NCBI GenBank assembly: GCA_027081565.1 | Contig: JALWKG010000410.1 | Location: forward strand, 1-30,619 | Length of the DNA: 30,619 bases | Direction of reading: 5' to 3' | Source: Helicobacteraceae bacterium | Lineage (GTDB): Bacteria; Campylobacterota; Campylobacteria; Campylobacterales; Sulfurimonadaceae | Shown here: positions 1 to 8,891 of the stretch, piece after piece | How the letters are laid out: the number at the start of each line of letters is the position of its first letter | How positions within the stretch are numbered: position 1 is the first letter of the stretch | Notes under the pieces: generated by a model | What the model was told of the DNA's origin: nothing | The model's input: only the letters and a program-made list of their open reading frames with translations | The model's database searches: none | Translations under genes and position numbers: made by a program

Positions 1-84
1 ACTGAGATCAAGACTGGTTTGGCTTGGTGGGAAGGTGAGACGATCATCGGAAAACGTGGCTCCGGAAAATCCGTCTCCTGGTAA
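1..84 (+). CDS. C-terminal end of an unrecognised protein (partial)
   Basis: Frame 1 is open from the first base to a TAA at 82-84 and encodes 27 residues ending in GKRGSGKSVSW. The piece is Gly/Lys/Ser-rich with two Trp in a row (AWWEG). It is too short to assign a family. The GSGKS string resembles part of a P-loop, but it sits at the extreme C-terminus where a nucleotide-binding loop would not function, so I give it no weight. The gene begins outside the window. Confidence 0.5.
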   Translation, partial: TEIKTGLAWWEGETIIGKRGSGKSVSW

Positions 85-321
85 AAGTTCCAGCTGCGGC
101 GCGATTTGCACCGGGGTTCACCTCTCAACGCACACTAGTGCGTCTTCGGGTTCACGCCCGGCACAACTCACACCACATCTGAAACTTTTATGAAAATATA
201 AACTTTTAAAATGAGCTTTCGCCATTTTATTTCGCTTTAATCTGCTGATCAGGCCCAACAGTCCAATGCATGGAGGGGGCTAGATCTAGTATCGTACAAA
301 AGGCTCTTGCTCTTAAGTTGA
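85..321. other. Noncoding stretch with two short hairpins and small repeats
   Basis: No convincing ORF lies between the partial gene and the leftward gene ending at 322. Bases 114-160 are more GC-rich than their surroundings. They hold GGGTTCAC twice (114-121 and 148-155) and two potential hairpins: CGCAC/GTGCG at 129-142 with a 4-base loop, and CGGG/CCCG at 147-160 with a 6-base loop. Neither is followed by a T-run, so this is not a standard intrinsic terminator. A 10-base palindrome CTAGATCTAG lies at 280-289. It could be a structured 3' UTR or a small RNA; function is unknown. Confidence 0.35.
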
Positions 322-795
322 CTAGATCAAATTATTGATTAGGTCACCTACTCCAATATGCAGGTTGTAGTTGGCAATTGGGAAGTCTAACCACTCATCT
401 TCCAAGTTCACTGTTTGCAGGCTGAGGTAGCTTCCTAAGATGTTAAGATCGATCTCTTGGTATCTTTCTGTTTCGGTTGAAGAGCGTTTGACGCGTTCGA
501 GTTCACCACTTTCGTTACTCTGTTGCAGGGTAAATGCCAACCATTTTAAATTGGCCAGATCACAGTAACGTATGAAGAGTGCTTTAGTCAGGGTCTCTTC
601 TGGGTTGCCTTCTGGTGTGACCAACAGATTCTGATCGCGTAAGGGGATGAGTACAGAAAGTATGGCTTCTGAGAGGGGGATCACCTTCTCTGTCCAGATA
701 GGAGACTCGTTGCTGTTTTTTAGTGCGACTGTAAGAACAGAGATGATCTGCTCCTGGGTTCCGTGTTCAAATATCTGTCCAACTGTTTGTATCAT
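322..795 (-). CDS. Unrecognised 157-aa cytoplasmic protein
   Basis: The ORF has an ATG start preceded by AGAGAG about 8 bases upstream. It is acidic and Leu-rich, with no signal peptide or membrane segment. Visible features are an early amphipathic helix (VGQIFEHGTQEQIISVL), a central PLRDQNLLVTPEGNPEE segment, and a C-terminal NLEDEWLDFPIANYNLHIG segment that look like conserved blocks. I do not recognise the family with confidence. The segmental conservation, and the way it starts in the middle of what looks like a helical domain, leave open that it is a remnant or stand-alone version of a domain from a larger protein, for example a conjugation-type protein. It is transcribed away from the DUF445 gene across an 95-base divergent region. 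Confidence 0.6.
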   Translation of the reverse strand: MIQTVGQIFEHGTQEQIISVLTVALKNSNESPIWTEKVIPLSEAILSVLIPLRDQNLLVTPEGNPEETLTKALFIRYCDLANLKWLAFTLQQSNESGELERVKRSSTETERYQEIDLNILGSYLSLQTVNLEDEWLDFPIANYNLHIGVGDLINNLI

Positions 796-814
796 AGGTA
801 TACTCTCTATTTAT

Positions 815-843
815 TTTTCATAATGTAACCATTTATGTATAAT
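815..843 (+). promoter_or_regulatory. Probable sigma-70 promoter of the DUF445 gene
   Basis: TTTTCA at 815-820 (4 of 6 matches to TTGACA) and a perfect TATAAT at 838-843 are separated by 17 bases. Transcription would begin near 850, giving a leader of about 40 bases before the chosen ATG at 891. Confidence 0.5.
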
Positions 844-890
844 TCCAGCCTTACTTGAGACCATAATAATTATAATTAAGGATGAATACC

Positions 891-1601
891 ATGATAAACA
901 AAAGTTTTTTGACCAACACCGTAGCTTTGGCACTGATACCAGTAGCGCTTGTGATCCCCGATGAGACCCTCTCAAAGGCAGTGATGTATGCAGGAATATT
1001 TGCCTTTTCCGGCGCCATTACTAATCTTTTGGCCATTCATATGCTGTTTGAAAAGGTCCCTTTCTTAGTAGGTTCCGGTGTCATAGTCAATCGCTTTGAA
1101 AGTTTTAAAGTAGCTATTAAAGAGTTAATGATGACACAGTTTTTTACCAAAGAGCAGTTGGACAACTTTTTTGCCTCTGAAGAGAAGAAGATAGATCTGG
1201 AACCGATTATCGAAGAGACAGATTTCTCTCCTGCTTTTGACGCTCTCTCTAAAACAGTTATGGAGTCCTCTTTTGGCGGTATGCTTGGGATGTTTGGTGG
1301 AGAGAATGCTCTTGAAGCACTGAGAGAGCCATTTAGTAACAAACTAAGAAGTGCGGTCAAACGTATTGTAGCCAGTGAGACTTTTAATGCCCAGTTACAA
1401 AATCATATGAGCAGCTCAAGCCTGAGTGAGGATATGTTAGAAAAGATAGAAGAGGTGATTACAGCACGTCTAGAGGAGTTGACACCACAACTTGTAAAAG
1501 AGATGGTACAAAAACTCATTCGTGAACACCTGGGCTGGCTGGTTGTCTGGGGCGGTGTATTTGGAGGCTTGATCGGAGTGCTTTCTTCTTTTTTGATTTA
1601 A
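891..1601 (+). CDS. DUF445-family membrane protein
   Basis: This 236-aa protein matches the DUF445 pattern. An N-terminal hydrophobic region (about residues 5-50) holds the FSGAITNLLAIHMLFE signature. A long amphipathic helical middle and a C-terminal membrane helix (about 212-234, Gly-rich, VVWGGVFGGLIGVL) follow. The biochemical role of the family is not established; members are integral or membrane-anchored proteins. Two in-frame ATGs exist at 882 and 891. The ribosome site AAGGA at 878-882 overlaps the first ATG but lies 8 bases before the second, so the start at 891 is preferred. The gene stands alone, with its own promoter upstream and a T-rich 154-base gap downstream. Confidence 0.8.
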   Translation: MINKSFLTNTVALALIPVALVIPDETLSKAVMYAGIFAFSGAITNLLAIHMLFEKVPFLVGSGVIVNRFESFKVAIKELMMTQFFTKEQLDNFFASEEKKIDLEPIIEETDFSPAFDALSKTVMESSFGGMLGMFGGENALEALREPFSNKLRSAVKRIVASETFNAQLQNHMSSSSLSEDMLEKIEEVITARLEELTPQLVKEMVQKLIREHLGWLVVWGGVFGGLIGVLSSFLI

Positions 1602-1755
1602 CCCTGTAAAAGGGGCCTGTCGGTTTGAAATTAGTGTCATTCCTCTTCTGCATGTAAACTTCATCAGTGTTTTTTAAGGCTCTTACGCTATTTCTATTAC
1701 TTTTTGTGTTTTTTTAGTTAACATATTGAACATTTTATATTAAGGCCGTATTTAT

Positions 1756-3930
1756 ATGCACAAAAAAAATTATGTCAATGATGTCACGACACTCAATCCT
1801 GTCAAAGTAAAAGGTATTCTTTATCCTCAGACTACTGCAGAAATTAAAGAGATTGTAAAAAATTATAATCAGATATCCATAGGAGGTGGCCATTACAGTA
1901 TGGGTGGGCAAACCGCTGTAGAGAATTCTATTCATATAGATATGCGTGAGTATAATAAAGTGCTCTCTCTTAACATAGAAAAAAAAGAGATAACGGTTAA
2001 TGCAGGAATTACCTGGAAAGAGATCCAAAAGGTCATTGATACGCATGATTTGTCCATTTCTATTATGCAGACATATTCCAATTTTACTGTAGGTGGCAGT
2101 GTCAGTGTCAATGTTCATGGCAGATATATAGGCGCAGGTCCTTTGGCTCTCTCCATCAAAGAATTTAAGTTTATAGATGCCAATGCCCAAGAGCAAACGG
2201 CAAACAAAGAAAAAGGCAAAGAATACTTTGAAATGCTTGTCGGTGGATACGGAGGTATAGGTATTATTACTGATGTTACTTTGAAACTTGAAGAGAACAC
2301 GAATGTTAAACAGCATCACAGAAAAATGAGTGTTCGAGAATATTTAAGTGATTTAGAGAGCATAACAGAAGATGTGAGATCTATTTTTCATAATGCGGAC
2401 ATCTACCCGCCACATTACAACAGAGTAAACTCTGTCACATGGATGGCAACAGAAGAAGATATAACTGAAAAAAAACGTATTCAGAAGGTCAAAAAATTCT
2501 ATCCCTTAGAGATGTATGCCCTTTGGGCAGTCTCTTCAACTCCTTTTGGTCCACTTCGCAGAGAACACTTGTATGATACGCTGATATTTGCAAAAAAAAG
2601 AATTTTTAAAAGAAATTATGAAGCAAGCTATGATGTAGCAGAACTTGAGCCGCTTACTCGTAAAAACAGTACCTATGTTTTACAAGAATATTTCATTCCA
2701 AAAGAGAATGCAGAGAAGTTTATAGAAAAACTTGCAAAAGTTTTTAGAGAATATGGTGCCAATATTTTAAATATATCGATTAGACACTCTGTCGCAAATG
2801 AAGATTCTTTGTTAAGTTGGAGTAGAAGTGAAGTGCTTGCTTTTGTCGTCTATTATAAACAAGGTACATCGCAAAAAGAAAAAGATGCCGTATCTGTTTG
2901 GACACGTAAAGCCATTGATGTAGCTATTGAAGAGAAGGGTACTTATTACTTGCCATATCAGCCTCACGCGACAAAAGAACAAGTAATGCGAGCCTATCCA
3001 AATTTTGAAAAATTTGCACAAAAGAAACGTACATACGATAAGAACTATAAATTTCAAAATGCACTGTTTGATAAATATATTTATGACATAGAAGAACAAA
3101 AAAGAGATATTTTTTATGATGTGCTTGGTGATGATGTTTATAAAGATATGTTCTATGATTTTTTGCGTTTTGTGTTTAGGACAGATGAAAAAGAAGTGTT
3201 TTCTATTGTGCTAAGAGCAATAGAGAAATATAACAATAGTGATGATATCTATAGATATATTCAAAATAATTGTAAGATTTCTGTAAAAACTCTTCTAAAA
3301 CCAAAAAGTGTTTTGAATATTCTACAGCAAATTTTTGTGCAAAAAAGAACTATAAGAGAACAGACACAACAGCTTATTGACAGAGATATTCATGATATGC
3401 TGCTCATTGAACCTACGGACTCGAAAAGTGCAACGAAACATTACAGCTCAAACAATCCACTCCCTTTAGAGAAAATTTTGGGCTTTAGCAGGATGAAGCC
3501 GAAAGAAGAATATTTCATCGAAGAAAATGGTGACCTTTTAGGTGTTTTAGATAAATTACAAAATGGAAGTTTTGATCTTATCACTGTTTATGGAGGTCTG
3601 CACCATCTTCAAAAATCGACACGTGAGAAAGTGCATGAAAAAATTTATGCACTCTTAAAAAATGGGGGTTCATTTGTCTTGCGAGAACATGATGTATGTG
3701 ATGAGGAGATGTTTATGTTCGTTTCACTCATTCATGCAGTCTTTAATGCAGTTACAGGAGAAAGTTTAGAGAGGGAAAGGGCTGAAATACGAGAGTTTGA
3801 GTCTATTGCAAAAATTGTCAAAGATATTGGGCAACATGCTTTTATTGACTCAAAACAAAGGGTAAAGCAGTATGGTGATCCGAGTGCAAATATTTTACTC
3901 TGCTTTACAAAGTTAGAAACTAATGAGTAA
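1756..3930 (+). CDS. FAD-binding oxidoreductase (VAO/PCMH fold) fused to a methyltransferase-like domain
   Basis: The protein has 724 aa. Residues 15-180 form a PCMH-type FAD-binding domain: the pyrophosphate loop is SIGGGHYSMGG (41-51), followed by GGSVSVNVHGR (113-123) and GGYGGIGIITDVTL (163-176). Residues 190-440 look like the substrate-cap region of sugar-lactone/alditol oxidase relatives and end in a conserved YDKNYKFQN-like segment. A helical linker (445-545) leads to a class-I methyltransferase-like C-terminus with the post-motif strand FDLITVYGGLHHL (606-618) and a following strand NGGSFVLREHD (636-646). The usual Gly-rich SAM-binding loop is not evident. AAGG at 1742-1745 serves the ATG at 1756. 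The stop overlaps the next gene by 8 bases, so the two are co-translated. The substrate is unknown. The region is clearly more AT-rich than the signalling genes to the right. Confidence 0.8.
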   Translation: MHKKNYVNDVTTLNPVKVKGILYPQTTAEIKEIVKNYNQISIGGGHYSMGGQTAVENSIHIDMREYNKVLSLNIEKKEITVNAGITWKEIQKVIDTHDLSISIMQTYSNFTVGGSVSVNVHGRYIGAGPLALSIKEFKFIDANAQEQTANKEKGKEYFEMLVGGYGGIGIITDVTLKLEENTNVKQHHRKMSVREYLSDLESITEDVRSIFHNADIYPPHYNRVNSVTWMATEEDITEKKRIQKVKKFYPLEMYALWAVSSTPFGPLRREHLYDTLIFAKKRIFKRNYEASYDVAELEPLTRKNSTYVLQEYFIPKENAEKFIEKLAKVFREYGANILNISIRHSVANEDSLLSWSRSEVLAFVVYYKQGTSQKEKDAVSVWTRKAIDVAIEEKGTYYLPYQPHATKEQVMRAYPNFEKFAQKKRTYDKNYKFQNALFDKYIYDIEEQKRDIFYDVLGDDVYKDMFYDFLRFVFRTDEKEVFSIVLRAIEKYNNSDDIYRYIQNNCKISVKTLLKPKSVLNILQQIFVQKRTIREQTQQLIDRDIHDMLLIEPTDSKSATKHYSSNNPLPLEKILGFSRMKPKEEYFIEENGDLLGVLDKLQNGSFDLITVYGGLHHLQKSTREKVHEKIYALLKNGGSFVLREHDVCDEEMFMFVSLIHAVFNAVTGESLERERAEIREFESIAKIVKDIGQHAFIDSKQRVKQYGDPSANILLCFTKLETNE

Positions 3931-4906
3931 AATTATTCTCTCTTTTCTTTTGATTTCCAGCGTTGCTCTTACAGACACTAATATAATGAAGCGAAATACA
4001 GACCAAACCTATTTGACGTATCCTGAGTGGTTTTTGGTATTTAGTCCGGAAGAATATGCCTATTATCTTAAGAATAACCCCTCATATACATTTGACTATA
4101 TTGGACATATAGAAGAATTTTGGAGTGCCTATGCTGCTATGTATAAGAAAACATTAGAAAAGGATTATCCTTTTAATACAGGTTACCATGTCATGATAAT
4201 GACCATTGGTGTAAGTACCACTTTCGAGTACCTTGTCAAATACGTATATGGCCATATAATAGCTTATGTTATTGCACTAACACAAACAAATGGTAGAGTA
4301 AGTGAGCAAAATTATGGGGCTGAAGTGGCACAGGAATATGTAAATTTTATTAAAAACAGACCATGGTATGAATTTGACTTTGGAAAAAGGTTTGTTGGAA
4401 TCTACACAAAAAATAGCTTTTTCGGAAAAGACTTTTTAAGAAAGCTAGAAAGAAAAGTAGCACTTTCAATGGAATATGGTGCGAAATATCTTTATGCAAA
4501 GGTGATAGGGCTATTTACAGAGGTAGGTTATGAAAAGGCTTTATCTAGTTCTCAGGTTACTCTTACAAGAGAAGACTATACCATTGAAAAAGAGTTTCCA
4601 AGATATGATAAGTTTAAAGATGTTGGCTTTGAGTATGCAAATAAAGGCTATGACTTTAAATCAATAGCTGGTAATGATGGAAATACAACAATTCTTTATT
4701 CTTTAATGGGAAAAAGAGAAGATCTTGCAGGTATTGACTGTATATTACGGCAACCTATTGTTTCAAATAAAGAGTATGAACGTTGTATTAATGATATACA
4801 AATCAATAAACTTGCAGCTTTTCTAAGAGAAGAAGACTTACAAATTACAGATGAATTTTTACCAGCACCACAGCGTACTAAACTTGAGCATATTTTTGAT
4901 TATTAA
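3923..4906 (+). CDS. Conserved protein of unknown function, partner of the flavoenzyme fusion
   Basis: The 327-aa product begins with a hydrophobic segment (residues 3-17) that could be a signal or anchor. It has an aromatic-rich block TYLTYPEWFLVFSPEEYA (about 30-48), which looks like a family signature, and a second hydrophobic region near 88-120. No catalytic motif is recognised. The start codon lies 8 bases inside the preceding gene and has no good ribosome site of its own, which indicates translational coupling. I infer a joint role with the FAD/methyltransferase-like protein, perhaps at the membrane. It shares the low GC content of its partner. The 165-base gap after it contains only a weak dyad (ACTTG/CAAGT, 4923-4939). 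Confidence 0.7.
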   Translation: MSKIILSFLLISSVALTDTNIMKRNTDQTYLTYPEWFLVFSPEEYAYYLKNNPSYTFDYIGHIEEFWSAYAAMYKKTLEKDYPFNTGYHVMIMTIGVSTTFEYLVKYVYGHIIAYVIALTQTNGRVSEQNYGAEVAQEYVNFIKNRPWYEFDFGKRFVGIYTKNSFFGKDFLRKLERKVALSMEYGAKYLYAKVIGLFTEVGYEKALSSSQVTLTREDYTIEKEFPRYDKFKDVGFEYANKGYDFKSIAGNDGNTTILYSLMGKREDLAGIDCILRQPIVSNKEYERCINDIQINKLAAFLREEDLQITDEFLPAPQRTKLEHIFDY

Positions 4907-5071
4907 TCTTGGGAAGGAATTTACTTGGTGCTCTCAAGTGAGATGGTCCAATATGGATTTTAGAAAGAGATTGCTTGAGCCATTGTTTTCCTCATTTATC
5001 CTTCACACTTTAAAGTTTGGGTAGTATTTCAAGAACTATTTCCAGACTTAGGTATTATAAGGATTTTTATT

Positions 5072-5683
5072 ATGGACATATTCATTACAGTTATTGGTTG
5101 GGTTATTGGACTTTATGTTGCTTTTATATTGCTTTTGTCTATTGGCTTTTCAGCAGGTGGTGCTGCCAATACGGGTAACTTGGACTTAGGCATAATATCT
5201 ATAGTCTCTTCTATGTTATTGATGTATCTTATTTGGATGGGGATCTCTTCACTGTTTATGTCAGATGAAGACGATTCTCCTAAAATGGTTAGTTCCGTGG
5301 GGGTGACAGAGCTCAAAAATGAGAAACAGCTCTATTACGATACAACTGAGGTAGATGTCTCTGGGATCGCTGCACCCTCAACAGCTGCAAAAAGTACTGC
5401 TGCAGATGCTAAGACAGGATCTCGGCCTCAGATACAAACAGCAACAAAGAAAAAAGAGTTTTTTGACGATTATCCATATCTACTTTGGTTGTTTTATACA
5501 GTAGTTTTTATTTTTTATGCTTCATGGTTGTTCACTCCTTCCAAGGCAAAAGGTCAAGGAAAAGATCTTGTCAAACAAAAACTTATAGCCAGTATGACAT
5601 GGAAAGAGGATCCGGCAGGATTAAAGCCATGGAACCCTAACTGGGATCCAGAAGTGGGAGATGCTTCCAAGCGTGATAAATAG
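5072..5683 (+). CDS. Small multi-pass membrane protein of unknown function
   Basis: This 203-aa protein has predicted membrane helices at about 4-28, 40-64 and 135-154. An acidic loop follows helix 2 (SDEDDSPK), and a low-complexity Ala/Thr/Ser linker (about 98-125, repeats of AAKSTAADAK type) precedes helix 3. The C-terminal tail is Trp/Pro-rich (MTWKEDPAGLKPWNPNWDPE). AAGGAT about 9 bases before the ATG supports the start. No family is recognised. The C-terminal repeated Trp-Asn/Pro pattern might be a docking segment, but this is inference. It stands alone between the AT-rich pair and the convergent kinase operon. Confidence 0.7.
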   Translation: MDIFITVIGWVIGLYVAFILLLSIGFSAGGAANTGNLDLGIISIVSSMLLMYLIWMGISSLFMSDEDDSPKMVSSVGVTELKNEKQLYYDTTEVDVSGIAAPSTAAKSTAADAKTGSRPQIQTATKKKEFFDDYPYLLWLFYTVVFIFYASWLFTPSKAKGQGKDLVKQKLIASMTWKEDPAGLKPWNPNWDPEVGDASKRDK

Positions 5684-5696
5684 AGAGATCTCTCTA
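5681..5696. repeat. Perfect 16-base palindrome beginning at a stop codon
   Basis: TAGAGAGATCTCTCTA reads the same on both strands. Its first three bases are the stop codon of the membrane-protein gene. It lies in the 86-base gap between two convergent genes. With no loop and no T-run it is a poor intrinsic terminator. It could be a protein-binding dyad or a bidirectional pause/processing site. Confidence 0.45.
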
Positions 5697-5769
5697 TGAT
5701 CGATACTGCACCGTTACGCCACCAACTAAATACTCAAATCTCACTAAAGTAAAGTCGTGCTTATCGATC

Positions 5770-8700
5770 TTAGTCTCTGTCTGGTACTAACTTGACCATC
5801 TGATAACGCAGGAGCTGCAGGTCGGCTACATTAAGTACAACATTGGTAAAGTTTATCTTGTCAGTTGGACGTATGGTCTGAATGTCCGTTACAAACAGCA
5901 GACTCGCAATGTCATGCTCTTTAAGTTTTTGCGGGATCTGCGTTGCATCAAGTTCTGGAAGGTCTCTGTCCAAAAGTGCATAGGTGTAGTTGTTTTCATC
6001 CAGTTTTTGTTCAAAGTCGGCAAGATCATCAGCGATCTCAACACTGTAGCCAATCTTTTTCAAGATCGCAGAAAATATCTTGGCTTCACTTCGTGAGTGT
6101 TTGTAAAGAAGAATATCAACCATAGCTTTACGTACATCAGGCTGCTCTTCAACAACTACGGCTTCTTCTACAGGCTCTACAGACACTTCTTCTTCAACCT
6201 CTTTTTGTGTACTGATTTTATCTGCAAAATAGTAATGGAGCATATCGATGATAACATCAAGTTTCATTGGCTTGGAAACGTATTGGTCAAGTCCCTGACT
6301 CAAGAAATACTCTTTATCTCCTTTGAGTGCATTGGCGGTAAGTGCAATAATAGGGATATGAGAGAGAGAGTACTCTTTTTCATAGGCTAAGATCGCCTGA
6401 GTGGCTTCGATACCATTCATAACAGGCATTTGAATATCCATAAAGATAACATCAAAAGTATTGGCTTGCTGACGTTTTTCAAGGGCAACGGCGCCATTTT
6501 CAGCGATTGTTGTTTTGATACCAATACTTTCGAGTGCTCTTTTGATCAGTTTTTGGTTGATCATGTTGTCCTCAGCTACAAGTGCATGAAGATCGTTAAA
6601 ACGGATTTGTATCTCTTCTTTACGAACCTTTGCCTCATCGAGGCTGAGCGCTTCGATGGTCTTTTTAAGTTTGGTAAAGTTGACAGGAGCGTAAATAATT
6701 TTATAAAACATTTCTGAGAGGGTGTCAAGATGACTCTTTTCACGCAGGGTGCTTAATAAAACGATTTTTGATCTGATATCTGAGAGCTCCTGAAGCTGTG
6801 CATCAGTGACATGTGCATAATTGATAAAAAGCAGGTCTGGCTGATGGTCATGAGGCAGCGCCTTGATCTCGCTGAGCTCTTTGTATGTGTAGTTGTGAGC
6901 ATTGATGGCATCAAGGTAGTGTGAAGTGTATCGATCTACTGTATCTGACTTCTCCTCAGGTACAAAATGTCCTACGCTTAAGGTGTTAAGCAGTTTAGGT
7001 GTTTCGAGTGCCTCAAGTGCTTCAAAGTCAAGGGTGAAAAAGAAAGTGGTACCTTCTCCCTCTTCACTTTCAAGATCAAGACCTCCTCCCATAAGTTCAA
7101 CAAGTGTCTTGGAAATCGTTAAGCCCAGACCTGTACCACCAAACTTTCGGTTTGTACTGGCATCTGCCTGTGAAAATGCTTCAAAGATCTTCAGTTTTTG
7201 TTCTTTTGTAATACCGATACCGGAATCTTGAACAGAAAAATGAACAGTTGTTGTGTTCTCTTTCGACTCTCTTTTTTCTATTTTGACATTGATCTCGCCA
7301 TTTTCCGGCGTGAATTTTACTGCATTGCTGATAAGGTTGACAATGACCTGCTTGATACGGGTTGGATCACCGATAAGCTTATGGTTGAGCTGTGGATCGA
7401 TAAAGAAGCCGAGACTGATGTTCTTTTCGCTGGCTTTGGCGCCATAAGACTCTATGCCGCTTTCAAACTCTTCGATAGGATCAAAAGGTATGGCTTCGAT
7501 CTCGATCTTGTTGTTCTCGATCTTGGAAAGGTCAAGGATGTCATTAATAACAGCAAGAAGGTTCTCAGAACTTTTTTCTATGATCTCAATAAACTCTTGC
7601 TGCTCTACATCCAGCTCCGTTGTTTTTAGCAAGCCTGTAAAACCGACAATACCGTTGAGTGGGGTACGGATCTCATGGGACATGTTTGCAAGGAACTTAC
7701 TTTTGGTGGCATTGGCCTCATCAGCAAGACGTTTACTTTCTCTTGACTCCTTGATGGTCTGTGCCAAAAATCGGTAGATCTCCTGTTTGTCCTGACTTTT
7801 CAGCATTTGCGTGAGTTGTGCTTCCATCTCATCTGAAGCATCTTGTCCGATAGACTTCAGGACTTCTTCGAGCTGTCTGGTCTCTCTGTCCATCTTTGCA
7901 AATATGTTGTGAACGATCCATGCAAATACTAAAGCGGCCAAAAGGACACTGGCGGCAAGTGTGATCTCGTGTGTACTTTGTGATCTGTTTTTGTCGAGCT
8001 GGTCTCTTAGATGTTTATTGAGGATCTTTTGCGCTTTTTCAAGTGTTTCAGTTTTTGAAGTTAACAGTTGGGACCATTTGTCAAGGTCGAGTGTAAAATG
8101 ACCACTGTCTGAAGCTGCAATAATAGCGATACGACCATTATTGATCGGTTGTTTGAGTGATTGGTAGGCTTTGTCCTGAAATAGGGTGTTAAGCTTTTTT
8201 TTGATCGACGCCTGAGAAATATTTTGATAATCCGGTTTGATATCCTGACCGATCATCGGATCCCAGAGCGCAAGTTCTTTTTCACTTACAGGGAGGCCTC
8301 TGCTGATAAAATAGGAGGTAATACCGTGCTCAGATGTCAGAGTGTCTTTATATGTCGTAAATTCTGACAGTTCTTTGTAAAATGTTTTGCCTTTTATCTT
8401 GAGGTCGTCTACATAGGCAGGTTTGATCATTTGTGTAACAAAATCAGTGATGGAGCTATTTTGGGAATACAGTGAGATATAGTCAGTGTTCAACATTGTG
8501 ATCTTGGAACGGTTCTCTTTTTGATCATTGAGTATATTAAAGAGTGGCTGTGTCGTCTTAAGATATTTTGGATGTGCTTTGATAAAGCCCTTCAGCTCTA
8601 AAAGAGCAGTATCACTCTGTTGCCACTGCTGTTTGAGCAGATCAAATCCAGAGCGTCCGTTGGAACCGAGATAGACACCGACATAGCTTTTCTCTTTATC

Positions 8701-8874
8701 ATACTGGCTCAGTGTCTCTTCAAGTAGCTCAGAGTAGTGCTGATGTACCAATGCTTTGTCCGCGACAGTATAATCATGATATGCATTGGAGAGGTAGTAA
8801 CCGGCAAGTGCAAAAATAGCAATGATCGGGACTAAAATAATGACTTCAGTGATTTTGTTGTGTAAAAATTTCAT
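5770..8874 (-). CDS. NIT-domain hybrid sensor histidine kinase
   Basis: The protein has 1034 aa. Membrane helices at about 10-28 and 303-324 flank a helical periplasmic domain (about 40-290) that resembles the nitrate/nitrite-sensing NIT domain, including EKSYVGVYLGSNGRSGF (61-77). HisKA follows with SHEIRTPLNG (phospho-acceptor H400), then HATPase_c with N513/N517, DSGIG (550-554) and GGTGLGL (579-585). Three receiver-like segments follow. The first (about 630-745) lacks the acidic pocket. The second (760-885) is complete (E768/D769, D813, T846, K868). The third (915-1030) keeps LLDRDLP with D969 but lacks the acidic pair. AAGG lies about 9 bases before the ATG. It is the last gene of an operon with three secreted PilJ/NarX-like proteins, 17 bases after the nearest. 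Phosphate probably passes H400 to D813 and then to a separate HPt; nitrate or nitrite as ligand is inference. Confidence 0.88.
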   Translation of the reverse strand: MKFLHNKITEVIILVPIIAIFALAGYYLSNAYHDYTVADKALVHQHYSELLEETLSQYDKEKSYVGVYLGSNGRSGFDLLKQQWQQSDTALLELKGFIKAHPKYLKTTQPLFNILNDQKENRSKITMLNTDYISLYSQNSSITDFVTQMIKPAYVDDLKIKGKTFYKELSEFTTYKDTLTSEHGITSYFISRGLPVSEKELALWDPMIGQDIKPDYQNISQASIKKKLNTLFQDKAYQSLKQPINNGRIAIIAASDSGHFTLDLDKWSQLLTSKTETLEKAQKILNKHLRDQLDKNRSQSTHEITLAASVLLAALVFAWIVHNIFAKMDRETRQLEEVLKSIGQDASDEMEAQLTQMLKSQDKQEIYRFLAQTIKESRESKRLADEANATKSKFLANMSHEIRTPLNGIVGFTGLLKTTELDVEQQEFIEIIEKSSENLLAVINDILDLSKIENNKIEIEAIPFDPIEEFESGIESYGAKASEKNISLGFFIDPQLNHKLIGDPTRIKQVIVNLISNAVKFTPENGEINVKIEKRESKENTTTVHFSVQDSGIGITKEQKLKIFEAFSQADASTNRKFGGTGLGLTISKTLVELMGGGLDLESEEGEGTTFFFTLDFEALEALETPKLLNTLSVGHFVPEEKSDTVDRYTSHYLDAINAHNYTYKELSEIKALPHDHQPDLLFINYAHVTDAQLQELSDIRSKIVLLSTLREKSHLDTLSEMFYKIIYAPVNFTKLKKTIEALSLDEAKVRKEEIQIRFNDLHALVAEDNMINQKLIKRALESIGIKTTIAENGAVALEKRQQANTFDVIFMDIQMPVMNGIEATQAILAYEKEYSLSHIPIIALTANALKGDKEYFLSQGLDQYVSKPMKLDVIIDMLHYYFADKISTQKEVEEEVSVEPVEEAVVVEEQPDVRKAMVDILLYKHSRSEAKIFSAILKKIGYSVEIADDLADFEQKLDENNYTYALLDRDLPELDATQIPQKLKEHDIASLLFVTDIQTIRPTDKINFTNVVLNVADLQLLRYQMVKLVPDRD

Positions 8875-8891
8875 AATAATTGCCTTTAGCC

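Noticed and set aside
1..84. GSGKS string as a P-loop ATPase motif
   Set aside because: It lies seven residues from the C-terminus with no following Walker B region, so it cannot be a functional nucleotide-binding loop.
1602..1625. CCCT/AGGG stem after the DUF445 gene as an intrinsic terminator
   Set aside because: The stem is only 4 bp and no T-run follows.
5914..7777. Plus-strand ORFs opposite the NIT kinase
   Set aside because: They are frame shadows. The minus-strand frame encodes continuous kinase domains with all catalytic motifs.
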